From an uncultured Prevotella sp. (GTDB lineage Bacteria; Bacteroidota; Bacteroidia; Bacteroidales; Bacteroidaceae), in assembly GCA_958369755.1 (NCBI GenBank), contig CATXJC010000001.1, positions 1 to 64,000 on the forward strand: DNA of 64,000 nt. The letters are read 5' to 3'. A model generated the notes under the pieces. That model saw only the letters and a program-made list of their open reading frames with translations, ran no database searches and had not been told where the DNA came from. This document shows positions 7,863 through 15,395 of this stretch, in pieces. Position 1 is the first letter of the stretch; each line of letters opens with the position of its first letter. A program made the translations under genes and the position numbers.

Positions 7863-7915
7863 CAAAAATAGGAAAAACTGCAGAAACAGACACGTGAGTC
7901 ACGCGTGACTCACGT
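7863..7915 (-). promoter_or_regulatory. Promoter with a 24-bp perfect palindrome as operator
   Basis: A -7 element TATTTTTG (minus strand, 7863-7870) is followed, where a -33 box would be, by a perfect 24-bp palindrome at 7892-7915 whose half is ACGTGAGTCACG. The palindrome is itself two abutting CGTGA(G/C)TCACG sites (7893-7903 and 7904-7914), 11 bp apart, so two dimers could bind the same face of the helix. It lies about 57-80 bp upstream of the membrane-protein start codon. Confidence 0.65.
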
Positions 7916-7935
7916 AAAACTTTTAGGAGCCTTTA

Positions 7936-7975
7936 ACTAAAAAGCCCGATATTGAACATTTTTTCAATATCGGGC
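7936..7975 (-). terminator. Rho-independent terminator of the integrase gene
   Basis: GCCCGATATTGAA (7944-7956) pairs perfectly with TTCAATATCGGGC (7963-7975). On the minus strand the hairpin is followed by TTTTTAG. It begins 23 bp past the integrase stop codon. Confidence 0.85.
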
Positions 7976-7998
7976 ACCATGAAATGAATGCAATGGAT

Positions 7999-9105
7999 TT
8001 ATTTAAGAGAAATCTTATTTGCTGTCTCTCTTTTCTTTGCGTTCACGAGGTCGGCATATATCTGTGTTGTGCTTACATTCTTATGGGTAAGCATCTTCGA
8101 AACCGTGTAAATGTCTGTGCCTAAGGCAATTTGGATTGTTGCATACGAGTGCCGGAAGCAATGGAATGAAAATGGCTTGGTGATTCCTGCCTTCTTCAAC
8201 CATGCTTTAAGGGGATGGTTAATCATGCTGCGCTTCAATCCCTTGAACACGATACCCGTGCTTGGCTCACCACATAGTTCGTATGCCTCGTTGCTGATAG
8301 GCAAGGTTGCCTCGGTCTGAGTCTTCTGGGTACGAATACGCAAGCAATAGCCTTGGTCGGGAGCTATCTCGAAGTCTTCCCAACGCAATTTTAAAATGTC
8401 GCTGATTCGCAATCCTGTGAGGCAAGCAAAGAGGGAGGCAGACTTCAGTACAGGTATATCGCAAGGAGTAGCTGCCAACTGCTTTACTTCATCGAGGGTA
8501 AGAAACTCCTTCTTTACATCTTGTGGCTCAATCTTGTCCAGATAGTCATTGATGTTCTCACGAAGCCACTTGTCACGATAGGCGATTTTTAAGAGACCAC
8601 GGAAAGTAGAGTAGTAACCTGCTGCAGAGTTGAGAGATACCTTTTGTTTTGTTCGATTCAACTGATTTGCATTCAGAAGATACTCTCTGAACTTTTTGCA
8701 AAGTTCCACTGTCACATCCCCAAATGTACAATGACCTTGAACAAATTTGAAGAAATGCTTGTAGACACATGTCCACTTGTCATCTTTCTTATGTGTCATC
8801 TTCTCAAAGTATGCCAAAAAATCAGCTTTCTGTCGTGTTTTGTCCAAAAAACCAAATTCTTCATTGATGAGTGATTGGGTTCTGATACAACGGATGGCCT
8901 CTGCTTTGTTGAGCATATCTGTATTAAACTCACGTTCCATCTCATTCTTTGGATGAGCATAGATATAGATACCTAAATATTCCCTGCGACTCATTTGCAT
9001 AGTCTCAGGGTTGCGTACTGGTGGATAGAAATCCAAATAAAGAGAAATACGGTCATTTTTAATCGCTCTTTGGCGAAGAGAAACTCTTGTACATGTATTT
9101 ACCAT
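7999..9105 (-). CDS. Tyrosine site-specific integrase
   Basis: A 368-residue phage-type integrase. The catalytic set is intact: Arg233 (TGLRISD), Lys261 on the beta-hairpin, His315-x-x-Arg318 (HCFRH), His341 (THKNV) and nucleophile Tyr350 (TTQIYADL). Residues 1-100 form the arm-type domain common in Bacteroidota integrases and about 100-200 the SAM-like core-binding domain. It should integrate and excise the element by recombining short att sites. The promoter (9180-9239) carries three phased ATAACC-type repeats, shared with the HTH-DUF3987 operon. A strong terminator follows. The gene and active site look functional. Confidence 0.92.
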   Translation of the reverse strand: MVNTCTRVSLRQRAIKNDRISLYLDFYPPVRNPETMQMSRREYLGIYIYAHPKNEMEREFNTDMLNKAEAIRCIRTQSLINEEFGFLDKTRQKADFLAYFEKMTHKKDDKWTCVYKHFFKFVQGHCTFGDVTVELCKKFREYLLNANQLNRTKQKVSLNSAAGYYSTFRGLLKIAYRDKWLRENINDYLDKIEPQDVKKEFLTLDEVKQLAATPCDIPVLKSASLFACLTGLRISDILKLRWEDFEIAPDQGYCLRIRTQKTQTEATLPISNEAYELCGEPSTGIVFKGLKRSMINHPLKAWLKKAGITKPFSFHCFRHSYATIQIALGTDIYTVSKMLTHKNVSTTQIYADLVNAKKRETANKISLK

Positions 9106-9179
9106 GATGTTTACTTTTTATAATGTGATACTTATGTTTCATATATGATCCCGTATTAAGAGATCTTTGAAATCGATTG

Positions 9180-9239
9180 CAAAATAATAGAGTTATGTAA
9201 TGGGGTACAACTTAACCTTTTGATAACCGCTAAATAACC
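9180..9239 (-). promoter_or_regulatory. Integrase promoter with three 11-bp-phased repeats
   Basis: Read on plus: -7-like CAAAATAA (9180-9187), GAGTTATGTAATGGGG (9190-9205, identical to 6979-6994), then TTAACC (9212), ATAACC (9223) and ATAACC (9234), each 11 bp apart. The last copy lies in the 3' end of the upstream HTH gene (stop at 9230-9232). Offsets from the 16-bp block are the same as at 6969-7028. Confidence 0.65.
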
Positions 9240-10162
9240 TTAGGCTTGCCGATAGCTTTCTCTAAATCTCGCTTGGAAATCTTGATATACTTGCCAATCT
9301 TCACCTTTTCAATAGCGTATTTCTTGATACGCTTATAAATTTGGTCCTGACTTAAGCCATACAACTTCATGGCCTCCGGTATTGTATAATAAAGTTGGTC
9401 TTCTACGGATTCACCTTTTGCCAATTGTACATGACGCTTGGAATACAGAACATTGTTACCTTCCATTTTTCTTGGAATAGCATTGTGACTAACGAAACTA
9501 TATACGGCTGTTTTCGTCATACAATATTTCTGTTGAATGTCCATAACAGTCATCCATTCACTGATGGTTGGATCTGGAGACAGGTGTGCAAAATAATCAT
9601 CCACCTCTTTCTTGTTCCAATATACTCTTCCTTGTATGGATATTCTTGAAATCTTGACTTTCTTGACTATCTCATAGATGACGGTCTCATAAGTGTTGTG
9701 GACTTCTGCAATTTCCTTGGCAGAGTAATATTCTGGAACAGGTAGCTCTCGGTTTGCATGAACTGCTTCTTTTGAAGCACTTTTTTTTGTGGTGTATGGC
9801 AAACTATCAACAAGATAATCTATATCTCGCTTTCTGATTAAAGATAAACGAGAAGTAATCTTGGATGCTCGCAACTTACCACTATACACCATATTATATA
9901 TGGTCTGTCTGCTTAGTCCCAAAAGTATAGCGACCTCTTGAATAGTGAGGTATTCTTTCACGAGGATTTCAGACATGGATTTCTCGGAAGCTTTTCGGTG
10001 ACTCATTGTCTCAGCCATCTTTACTTTTTCCTCACGTCTTGCTGCCTTATAGGCATAACTGTTGCATTGCTTGGAGCAATAACGAGTTGTGGATTTTGAT
10101 GCATAGAAGCTCTTCCCACAATACTCGCAAATTTTTAGAATTCTTTCTTTGCTTGCTGTCAT
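9230..10162 (-). CDS. Zinc-ribbon protein with four tandem HTH_17-like domains
   Basis: A 310-residue regulator. Cys12, Cys15, Cys29 and Cys33 form a small zinc finger (CEYC...CSKQC). Four excisionase/MerR-like HTH units follow: about 70-116 (EYLTIQEVAILLGLSRQTIY), 143-193 (EYYSAKEIAEVHNTYETVIY), 202-250 (EWMTVMDIQQKYCMTKTAVY) and 256-302 (LYYTIPEAMKLYGLSQDQIY). Each starts with the same aromatic-x-Thr/Ser-x-x-Glu/Asp pattern. Most family members have one such unit. It heads the integrase cluster; its own promoter lacks the ATAACC repeats. Four tandem readers make it a good candidate to bind the 11-bp-spaced operators at 6969 and 9180, but that is inference. Confidence 0.75.
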   Translation of the reverse strand: MTASKERILKICEYCGKSFYASKSTTRYCSKQCNSYAYKAARREEKVKMAETMSHRKASEKSMSEILVKEYLTIQEVAILLGLSRQTIYNMVYSGKLRASKITSRLSLIRKRDIDYLVDSLPYTTKKSASKEAVHANRELPVPEYYSAKEIAEVHNTYETVIYEIVKKVKISRISIQGRVYWNKKEVDDYFAHLSPDPTISEWMTVMDIQQKYCMTKTAVYSFVSHNAIPRKMEGNNVLYSKRHVQLAKGESVEDQLYYTIPEAMKLYGLSQDQIYKRIKKYAIEKVKIGKYIKISKRDLEKAIGKPKVI

Positions 10163-10360
10163 TTGTACGCTTTTTATACTTTTTTACTTAATTTATTGTA
10201 GAAAAAGTCGTCTGTCATTACTCCGTTTATTTTCAATAGTCTTATATCATCGTCCATCATTGTCCAAAACTCTCGGCAATCTTGCACTCATTTGCCAAAA
10301 ATGGAGTCTCAAATTATTACTTTTGAAAAGTGGAGGTACAAGAGCGGTACAAAAAGGTGC

Positions 10361-10430
10361 TAAAAAAGCCTTACCATTGATTATAACCAATAGTAAGGCT
10401 AAAAAGAAAGGTGCTCATTTTGAGCACCTT
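10361..10430 (-). terminator. Two tandem hairpin terminators after mnmE
   Basis: Hairpin 1: AAGGTGCTCA (10408-10417) with TGAGCACCTT (10421-10430); on the minus strand it is followed by TCTTTTT. Hairpin 2: AGCCTTAC.ATTG (10367-10379) with CAAT.GTAAGGCT (10388-10400), followed on minus by TTTTTTAG. The 310-bp gap between mnmE and the element gene at 10162 holds nothing else I can identify. A short direct repeat AAAGGTGCT flanks hairpin 2. Confidence 0.8.
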
Positions 10431-10472
10431 AACTATCATTTGTTATCGATATTAATCGTTGTTTATCACGAC

Positions 10473-11873
10473 TTACTTTCCGATGCAAAAGTGCTTGAAG
10501 ATATTATTTAGCGTTTCCTGGCTACTGATCTGTCCGCCAGTGATTTCACCCAATTCTTCCAATACCATTTTCAGGTCTTCGGCGATGATGTCGCCGCTCA
10601 TGCCCATTTCCATCGACTCCAATACTCGGGAGAGGGAATTGTGGGCACGGAGTAGGGCCTCGTAGTGGCGGGCACTCGTTATGATGACGTCGTTCTCGGT
10701 AATCTCAGGAATATCAGCGGCTCTTACTAATGCCTGCTCCAGGGATGAAACGTTCTCGCCTGTGCGGGCACTGATGAAGAGTGGGGCTTCTGGTTCGCTG
10801 GAATCTGAGCCGCAGGAATGGGTGAACTTATCGAACGCAAGTTTATCATTCTCAAGTTTATCCATCTTATTAAATACTACCAGCAGCTTCTTGCCCTGGT
10901 TCTTCAGCTTCATCTCCTCGATTTCTGAGGCTGACGGCTGCTCATCCAATAGCCAGATTACTATCTTCGCCTCTTCCATCTTCTGGAAAGTGCGCTCTAT
11001 TCCGATGTTTTCTACCACATCATCCGTCTTGCGGATTCCGGCTGTGTCAATAAAGCGGAAGGTGATTCCGTCGATGAGGGTGGTGTCTTCGATTACATCT
11101 CGGGTGGTTCCGTGAATGTCGCTCACGATTGCCTTCTCCTCGTGGAGCAGACGGTTGAGCAGGGTGCTCTTGCCCACATTCGTCTTGCCTACGATGGCTA
11201 CGGCTACTCCCTGCTTTAGGGCATTGCCGGTTTCGAAGGAGTGGGCGAGGGTGGTAATCTTGTTATTGATTTCTTCGGCTAGTTCCTGGAGTTCGCTGCG
11301 GTCGGCAAACTCCAGTTCTTCGTGGTCGCTGAAGTCGAGCTCCAACTCCAGGAGCGAAGTCATCTTTAATAATTTTTCGCGAAGGAGGGAGAGTTCGTTG
11401 CTGAAATGACCCTTCAGTTGGCTGAGCGCCATCTTGTGGGTTGCCTTGTTGGTAGAGGCGATGAGATCAGCTACGGCTTCTGCCTGGGAGAGGTCCATCT
11501 TGCCGTTGAGATAGGCACGACGGGTGTATTCGCCCGGTTCTGCCTGGCGACATCCTACCTCTGTAAAGCGATGGAGAACCTGCTGAAGAATATATCGGCT
11601 GCCATGACAGGAAATCTCGGTGGAGTTCTCGCCTGTATAACTGTGGGGTGCACGGAACACGCTCACCAGTACATCATCGATGGTGTTGCCATCCTTATCC
11701 TTGATTTCGCCATAATGCAGGGTGTAGGGCTTGGCTTCTTCCAGGGATTTGCCGTTGGCAGACTGGAAGATTTTGTCGGTGAGGGTAATGGCGTCGTGGC
11801 CGCTGAGTCGGATGATTCCGATAGCACCGCCGGCTGGGGTTGCCAGGGCGCAGATACATTCTTCTTGATTCAT
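10473..11873 (-). CDS. mnmE: tRNA modification GTPase MnmE
   Basis: A full-length 466-residue MnmE. With MnmG it makes the 5-carboxymethylaminomethyl group on wobble uridine-34 of some tRNAs, using methylene-tetrahydrofolate and GTP. The N-terminal folate-binding domain begins CALATPAGGAIGIIRLSG. The G domain, about residues 220-380, has G1 GKTNVGKSTLLN, G2/G3 HGTTRD and DTAGIRKTDD, and G4 NKMD. The protein ends in the conserved FCIGK with its catalytic Cys. It is followed by two terminators and then by the integrative element, so its 3' end may be the insertion site. The nucleoside phosphorylase gene lies 11 bp upstream and probably shares its transcript. Confidence 0.97.
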   Translation of the reverse strand: MNQEECICALATPAGGAIGIIRLSGHDAITLTDKIFQSANGKSLEEAKPYTLHYGEIKDKDGNTIDDVLVSVFRAPHSYTGENSTEISCHGSRYILQQVLHRFTEVGCRQAEPGEYTRRAYLNGKMDLSQAEAVADLIASTNKATHKMALSQLKGHFSNELSLLREKLLKMTSLLELELDFSDHEELEFADRSELQELAEEINNKITTLAHSFETGNALKQGVAVAIVGKTNVGKSTLLNRLLHEEKAIVSDIHGTTRDVIEDTTLIDGITFRFIDTAGIRKTDDVVENIGIERTFQKMEEAKIVIWLLDEQPSASEIEEMKLKNQGKKLLVVFNKMDKLENDKLAFDKFTHSCGSDSSEPEAPLFISARTGENVSSLEQALVRAADIPEITENDVIITSARHYEALLRAHNSLSRVLESMEMGMSGDIIAEDLKMVLEELGEITGGQISSQETLNNIFKHFCIGK

Positions 11874-11884
11874 TTTTTTATTGT

Positions 11885-12757
11885 TTAAATTCTATCTAAT
11901 ACAACCTTGATGAGATTGTCGATGGTGCTCTTGTAGCCGGTGTTGGCGCTGAGGGCACGGCGGTTGGCGATGACCATGCAGCAGGTTAATGCCTTATGAC
12001 CGAGGAGAAGGGAAAGACCGGCGAGGGCTGAACTCTCCATCTCGAAGTTGTTGACGCGCAGACCGTTATACTCGAATGCTTCAATCTTCTGATTAAGTTC
12101 TGGGTCGGCAAGTGGGGCACGGAGTTCGCGGCCCTGAGGTCCGTAGAAACCGCCACAGGCTATGGTGATTCCGCGTACCATATCATCGCCGGCTATCTGG
12201 TTGAGCAGTTCCGGATTGTTGTCTACACAGTATGGGTTGCCAATCTGGTCGTTCCATTTTACCTGGCGCTTGAATTCTGCCTCTGTTTCGAGGTCGCAGA
12301 TTTCGTTGCGACGGGCATAGAAGTTGATGAGTCCGTCGAAACCGATGCTCTTCTGCGAGGCTACGAAGGTTCCGGCAGGGCAGTTGAGCTGCAGGCCGCC
12401 GCAGGTTCCGATGCGCACGAGGGTGAGCGTGGTGTGCTCGGGTTTCTCGGTGCGGGTTTTGAAATCGATGTTCTTCAGCGCATCGAGCTCGTTGACTACG
12501 ATATCGATATTATCGCATCCTATTCCGGTGCTCTGCACGGTGATTCGCTTGCCTTTATATGTGCCGGTGATGGCGTGGAATTCCCGACTTGAAACTTCGC
12601 ATTCCTTCTCATCGAAATGGGAGGCTACGAGGGCTACGCGACCTGGGTCGCCAACGAGGATTACTTTATCAGCCACTTGTTCCGGGCGAAGATGAAGGTG
12701 GAAGCAGCTTCCGTCTTCATTGATAATCAATTCTGATTCTGCAAAATATTTGCTCAT
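11885..12757 (-). CDS. Nucleoside phosphorylase, uridine phosphorylase-like
   Basis: A 290-residue member of the PNP/UDP phosphorylase family, which splits a nucleoside with phosphate into base and (deoxy)ribose-1-phosphate for salvage. It shows the phosphate-binding VGDPGR (residue 35 region), the STGIG motif, 'VRIGTCGGLQ' and the base/ribose site FEMESSAL. The Bacteroidota proteins of this length are usually called uridine phosphorylase; substrate preference cannot be fixed from sequence. A -7-like TATCTTTG (minus strand, 12826-12833) lies about 70 bp upstream. mnmE follows after 11 bp. Confidence 0.85.
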   Translation of the reverse strand: MSKYFAESELIINEDGSCFHLHLRPEQVADKVILVGDPGRVALVASHFDEKECEVSSREFHAITGTYKGKRITVQSTGIGCDNIDIVVNELDALKNIDFKTRTEKPEHTTLTLVRIGTCGGLQLNCPAGTFVASQKSIGFDGLINFYARRNEICDLETEAEFKRQVKWNDQIGNPYCVDNNPELLNQIAGDDMVRGITIACGGFYGPQGRELRAPLADPELNQKIEAFEYNGLRVNNFEMESSALAGLSLLLGHKALTCCMVIANRRALSANTGYKSTIDNLIKVVLDRI

Positions 12758-12880
12758 GGTTCTTTTGATTTTAAGTTATACATTATTTATATCAGGGCTT
12801 TGCGACCCTCTGTGTTTAAGATTAGCAAAGATACGAATAAAAAATGAAATGGGATATTTTTTTAATGATTTTAAACAGTA

Positions 12881-12923
12881 AAAAAACACGAAGGGCAAAT
12901 CCCGAAAATGGAACTTGCCCTTC
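12881..12923 (-). terminator. Terminator of rho
   Basis: GAAGGGCAA (12890-12898) pairs with TTGCCCTTC (12915-12923). On the minus strand the hairpin is followed by GTGTTTTTTTAC. It lies about 95 bp past the rho stop. Confidence 0.7.
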
Positions 12924-13018
12924 TCTTTCAAATCTCTCTTCTTTTATATCTAGTAAAGACTGCCGATGAACGGAGCCTTTTGCCGGATATTCTAGTATGG
13001 TTAAACCCGGATGAGGGG

Positions 13019-15244
13019 TTATGAATTCATAGAAAGCAGGAACTCGTCGTTGTTGCGAGTATGCTGCATGTTCTTGTGGATGGTGCTCATCGCCTCGATA
13101 GCGTTCATATCTGACAGATACTTGCGCAGAATCCACATGCGGTCGAGCGTTGTCTTGTCCTGCAGCAGATCGTCGCGACGGGTAGACGAAGAAATGAGGT
13201 TGACAGCAGGGAAGATGCGCTTGTTGCTGAGTGAGCGGTCGAGCTGCAACTCCATGTTACCGGTTCCCTTGAACTCCTCGAAGATGACTTCATCCATCTT
13301 ACTACCTGTATCGATGAGGGCAGTAGCGATGATGGTGAGCGAACCGCCGCCTTCGATGTTACGCGCAGCACCGAAGAAACGCTTAGGTTTCTGGAGGGCG
13401 TTTGCATCTACACCACCGGTGAGCACCTTACCAGATGCAGGAGCTGTGGTGTTGTAGGCACGGGCGAGACGGGTGATAGAATCGAGGAAGATGACAACAT
13501 CGTGTCCGCATTCTACCATTCTCTTAGCCTTCTCGAGCACGATTCCGGCAATCTTGACATGGCGCTCTGCTGGCTCGTCGAAGGTAGAGGCGATAACCTC
13601 TGCATTCACGGTGCGTGCCATGTCGGTAACCTCCTCAGGACGCTCGTCGATGAGCAGCATCATGAGGTAAGCCTCAGGATGGTTGGCTGCGATGGCGTTG
13701 GCAATATCCTTCATGAGGATGGTCTTACCGGTTTTAGGCTGAGCCACGATGAGCGCACGCTGACCCTTACCGATTGGCGAGAAGAGGTCTACGATGCGGG
13801 TGCTGAGATTGGTGGTGCGGCGGTCGCCACAGAGATTGAACTTCTCATCAGGGAAGAGTGGGGTGAGGTGCTCGAAAGGAACACGGTCACGAACCTCTGA
13901 CGGGTCACGGCCATTGATCTTGATGATGCTGGTGAGCGGGAAGTATTTCTCGCCTTCGTGAGGCGGACGCACCTTGCACTCGATGACATCGCCAGTCTTC
14001 AGACCGAACTTCTTGACGAAGCTGGATGCTACATAAACATCGTCCGGTGAAGAAAGGTAATTGTAATCGCTGCTGCGCAGGAATCCGTAGCCCTCTGAAA
14101 TCACTTCGAGCACACCGTTGGATTTCACGAGATTGCTGAAATCGTAGGCTGGTGCTTCCTGCTTGTTCTTGGCTGCAGGGGCAGCAGCAGGTGTGTGCTG
14201 GTGAGAAGTCTGCGGAGTGGTAGGACGGTCGAAGATGTCGACAGTAGGAATGGCTGCCTGGTCTTCGATAGGAATGTCGACTACCGGGATGAAATCGGTT
14301 CCATCGCCCGGATCACCCTTCCAGGTTCCGTCTGCATCGAGTTCTACCTTCATACCTTCAGTATAGTGGATAGGAGCTGACTCCTGTTTCTTATCGGTTG
14401 CTGTTTTTTCAGTAGCTTCTTCCTTTGCCTCCTCAGCTGGAGCCGGAGCTGCTGCCGGAGCTGGAGCTGGAGCTGCTGCTGCGTTCTGTGCATTCATCTT
14501 AGCCTGGAGCATCGCCTGCAAATCGCCGCTGATGTTAGCGCTCTCTGCGTTTCCGGCAGAGAACTGCTCTTCAGGAACGGCAGCTTGCTCAGGTGCTGCC
14601 TGCTCAGGAGCAGTCTGCTGGTTATCGGCTGTTGCCTCTTCCGGCTGTTCTGCCTCAGTAGCAGCCTGCTGGTTAGCCGTCTCCTGTGCATCTTTCGCCA
14701 TCTGCGCTTCTAGCTCGGCTTTTACCGCCTGATGCTTTCTGATGGCAGCTGCTCTGGCTTCTGCAATGGCTTCGAGTTCAGCCTTGCTTCTTCTGCCGCG
14801 GTGTTTCGGGAAGTTGGCAAGTACCTGAGCCTCGATGTCTTCGCCTGATTGGTTTAGAGTCTGCTTCTGGGCAGATGATTGTAAACTCTGCTCTGCCGGG
14901 CTGAACCGGATTTCTTCCTCAACCGCTGGGGCTGGGGCAGTTTCGCTCATAGCCTGAGGAGCAGTCTCGCCGCCGTTAGGACCCAATACCTGGTTCTTCT
15001 GCACGTCGAAATTCTCTCCTTCATTGCCGTGTACGGAATAAACACGGTCTTCTTTCTTGGTTGCAATGCGGGTGCGCTTGCGCTTAGGGGCTGCTTCAGG
15101 AGCTGGCTGTTCTGCCTGGGCGTCGAGAATGGCGTAGACGATAGTTCCCTTGTTATCGCTCTTCTTTACCTTGGCTCCAAGTTCCTTGGCAATGTCCTTC
15201 AACTGAACGACACTCTTTGCTTGTAATTCTTCTTTGCTATACAT
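13019..15244 (-). CDS. rho: Transcription termination factor Rho, with long disordered insert
   Basis: 741 residues, against roughly 420 for E. coli Rho. Residues 1-45 are the Rho_N helical domain. About 50-350 is a low-complexity region rich in Ala, Pro, Glu and Gln, with runs such as [15 protein letters not shown]. The RNA-binding fold ([20 protein letters not shown]) begins near 375. The hexameric ATPase has Walker A QPKTGKT, Walker B '[16 protein letters not shown]' and the Q-loop/R-loop region near the end. Long inserts are characteristic of Bacteroidota Rho and in Bacteroides have been linked to phase separation and gut fitness. Promoter at 15331-15362, divergent from and interleaved with that of the ABC-F gene; leader about 80 nt. 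Confidence 0.97.
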   Translation of the reverse strand: MYSKEELQAKSVVQLKDIAKELGAKVKKSDNKGTIVYAILDAQAEQPAPEAAPKRKRTRIATKKEDRVYSVHGNEGENFDVQKNQVLGPNGGETAPQAMSETAPAPAVEEEIRFSPAEQSLQSSAQKQTLNQSGEDIEAQVLANFPKHRGRRSKAELEAIAEARAAAIRKHQAVKAELEAQMAKDAQETANQQAATEAEQPEEATADNQQTAPEQAAPEQAAVPEEQFSAGNAESANISGDLQAMLQAKMNAQNAAAAPAPAPAAAPAPAEEAKEEATEKTATDKKQESAPIHYTEGMKVELDADGTWKGDPGDGTDFIPVVDIPIEDQAAIPTVDIFDRPTTPQTSHQHTPAAAPAAKNKQEAPAYDFSNLVKSNGVLEVISEGYGFLRSSDYNYLSSPDDVYVASSFVKKFGLKTGDVIECKVRPPHEGEKYFPLTSIIKINGRDPSEVRDRVPFEHLTPLFPDEKFNLCGDRRTTNLSTRIVDLFSPIGKGQRALIVAQPKTGKTILMKDIANAIAANHPEAYLMMLLIDERPEEVTDMARTVNAEVIASTFDEPAERHVKIAGIVLEKAKRMVECGHDVVIFLDSITRLARAYNTTAPASGKVLTGGVDANALQKPKRFFGAARNIEGGGSLTIIATALIDTGSKMDEVIFEEFKGTGNMELQLDRSLSNKRIFPAVNLISSSTRRDDLLQDKTTLDRMWILRKYLSDMNAIEAMSTIHKNMQHTRNNDEFLLSMNS

Positions 15245-15330
15245 ATATTATATATTGTATATTAATGATTTTCTTTCTGAAATGTCGCGTTTCTGAATGG
15301 AAACACGGTATTGATTGATAAATTCGTGTG

Positions 15331-15379
15331 CAAAGATAATTAAAAAATTTGTTTCTGCCAAATATTTTGCCTATCTTTG
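15331..15379. promoter_or_regulatory. Interleaved divergent promoters for rho and the ABC-F gene
   Basis: Minus strand, rho: -33 TTTG at 15359-15362 and -7 TATCTTTG at 15331-15338, 20-bp gap. Plus strand, ABC-F: -33 TTTG at 15348-15351 and -7 TATCTTTG at 15372-15379, 20-bp gap. The -33 boxes cross over, so both promoters can hardly be occupied together. Confidence 0.8.
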
Positions 15380-15395
15380 CACAAAAAAAATAAAA

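Noticed and set aside
15315..15395. Upstream start for the ABC-F gene
   Set aside because: Lies before the -7 box at 15372-15379 and so cannot be in the transcript; the family's N-terminus starts at MASQIPYLD.
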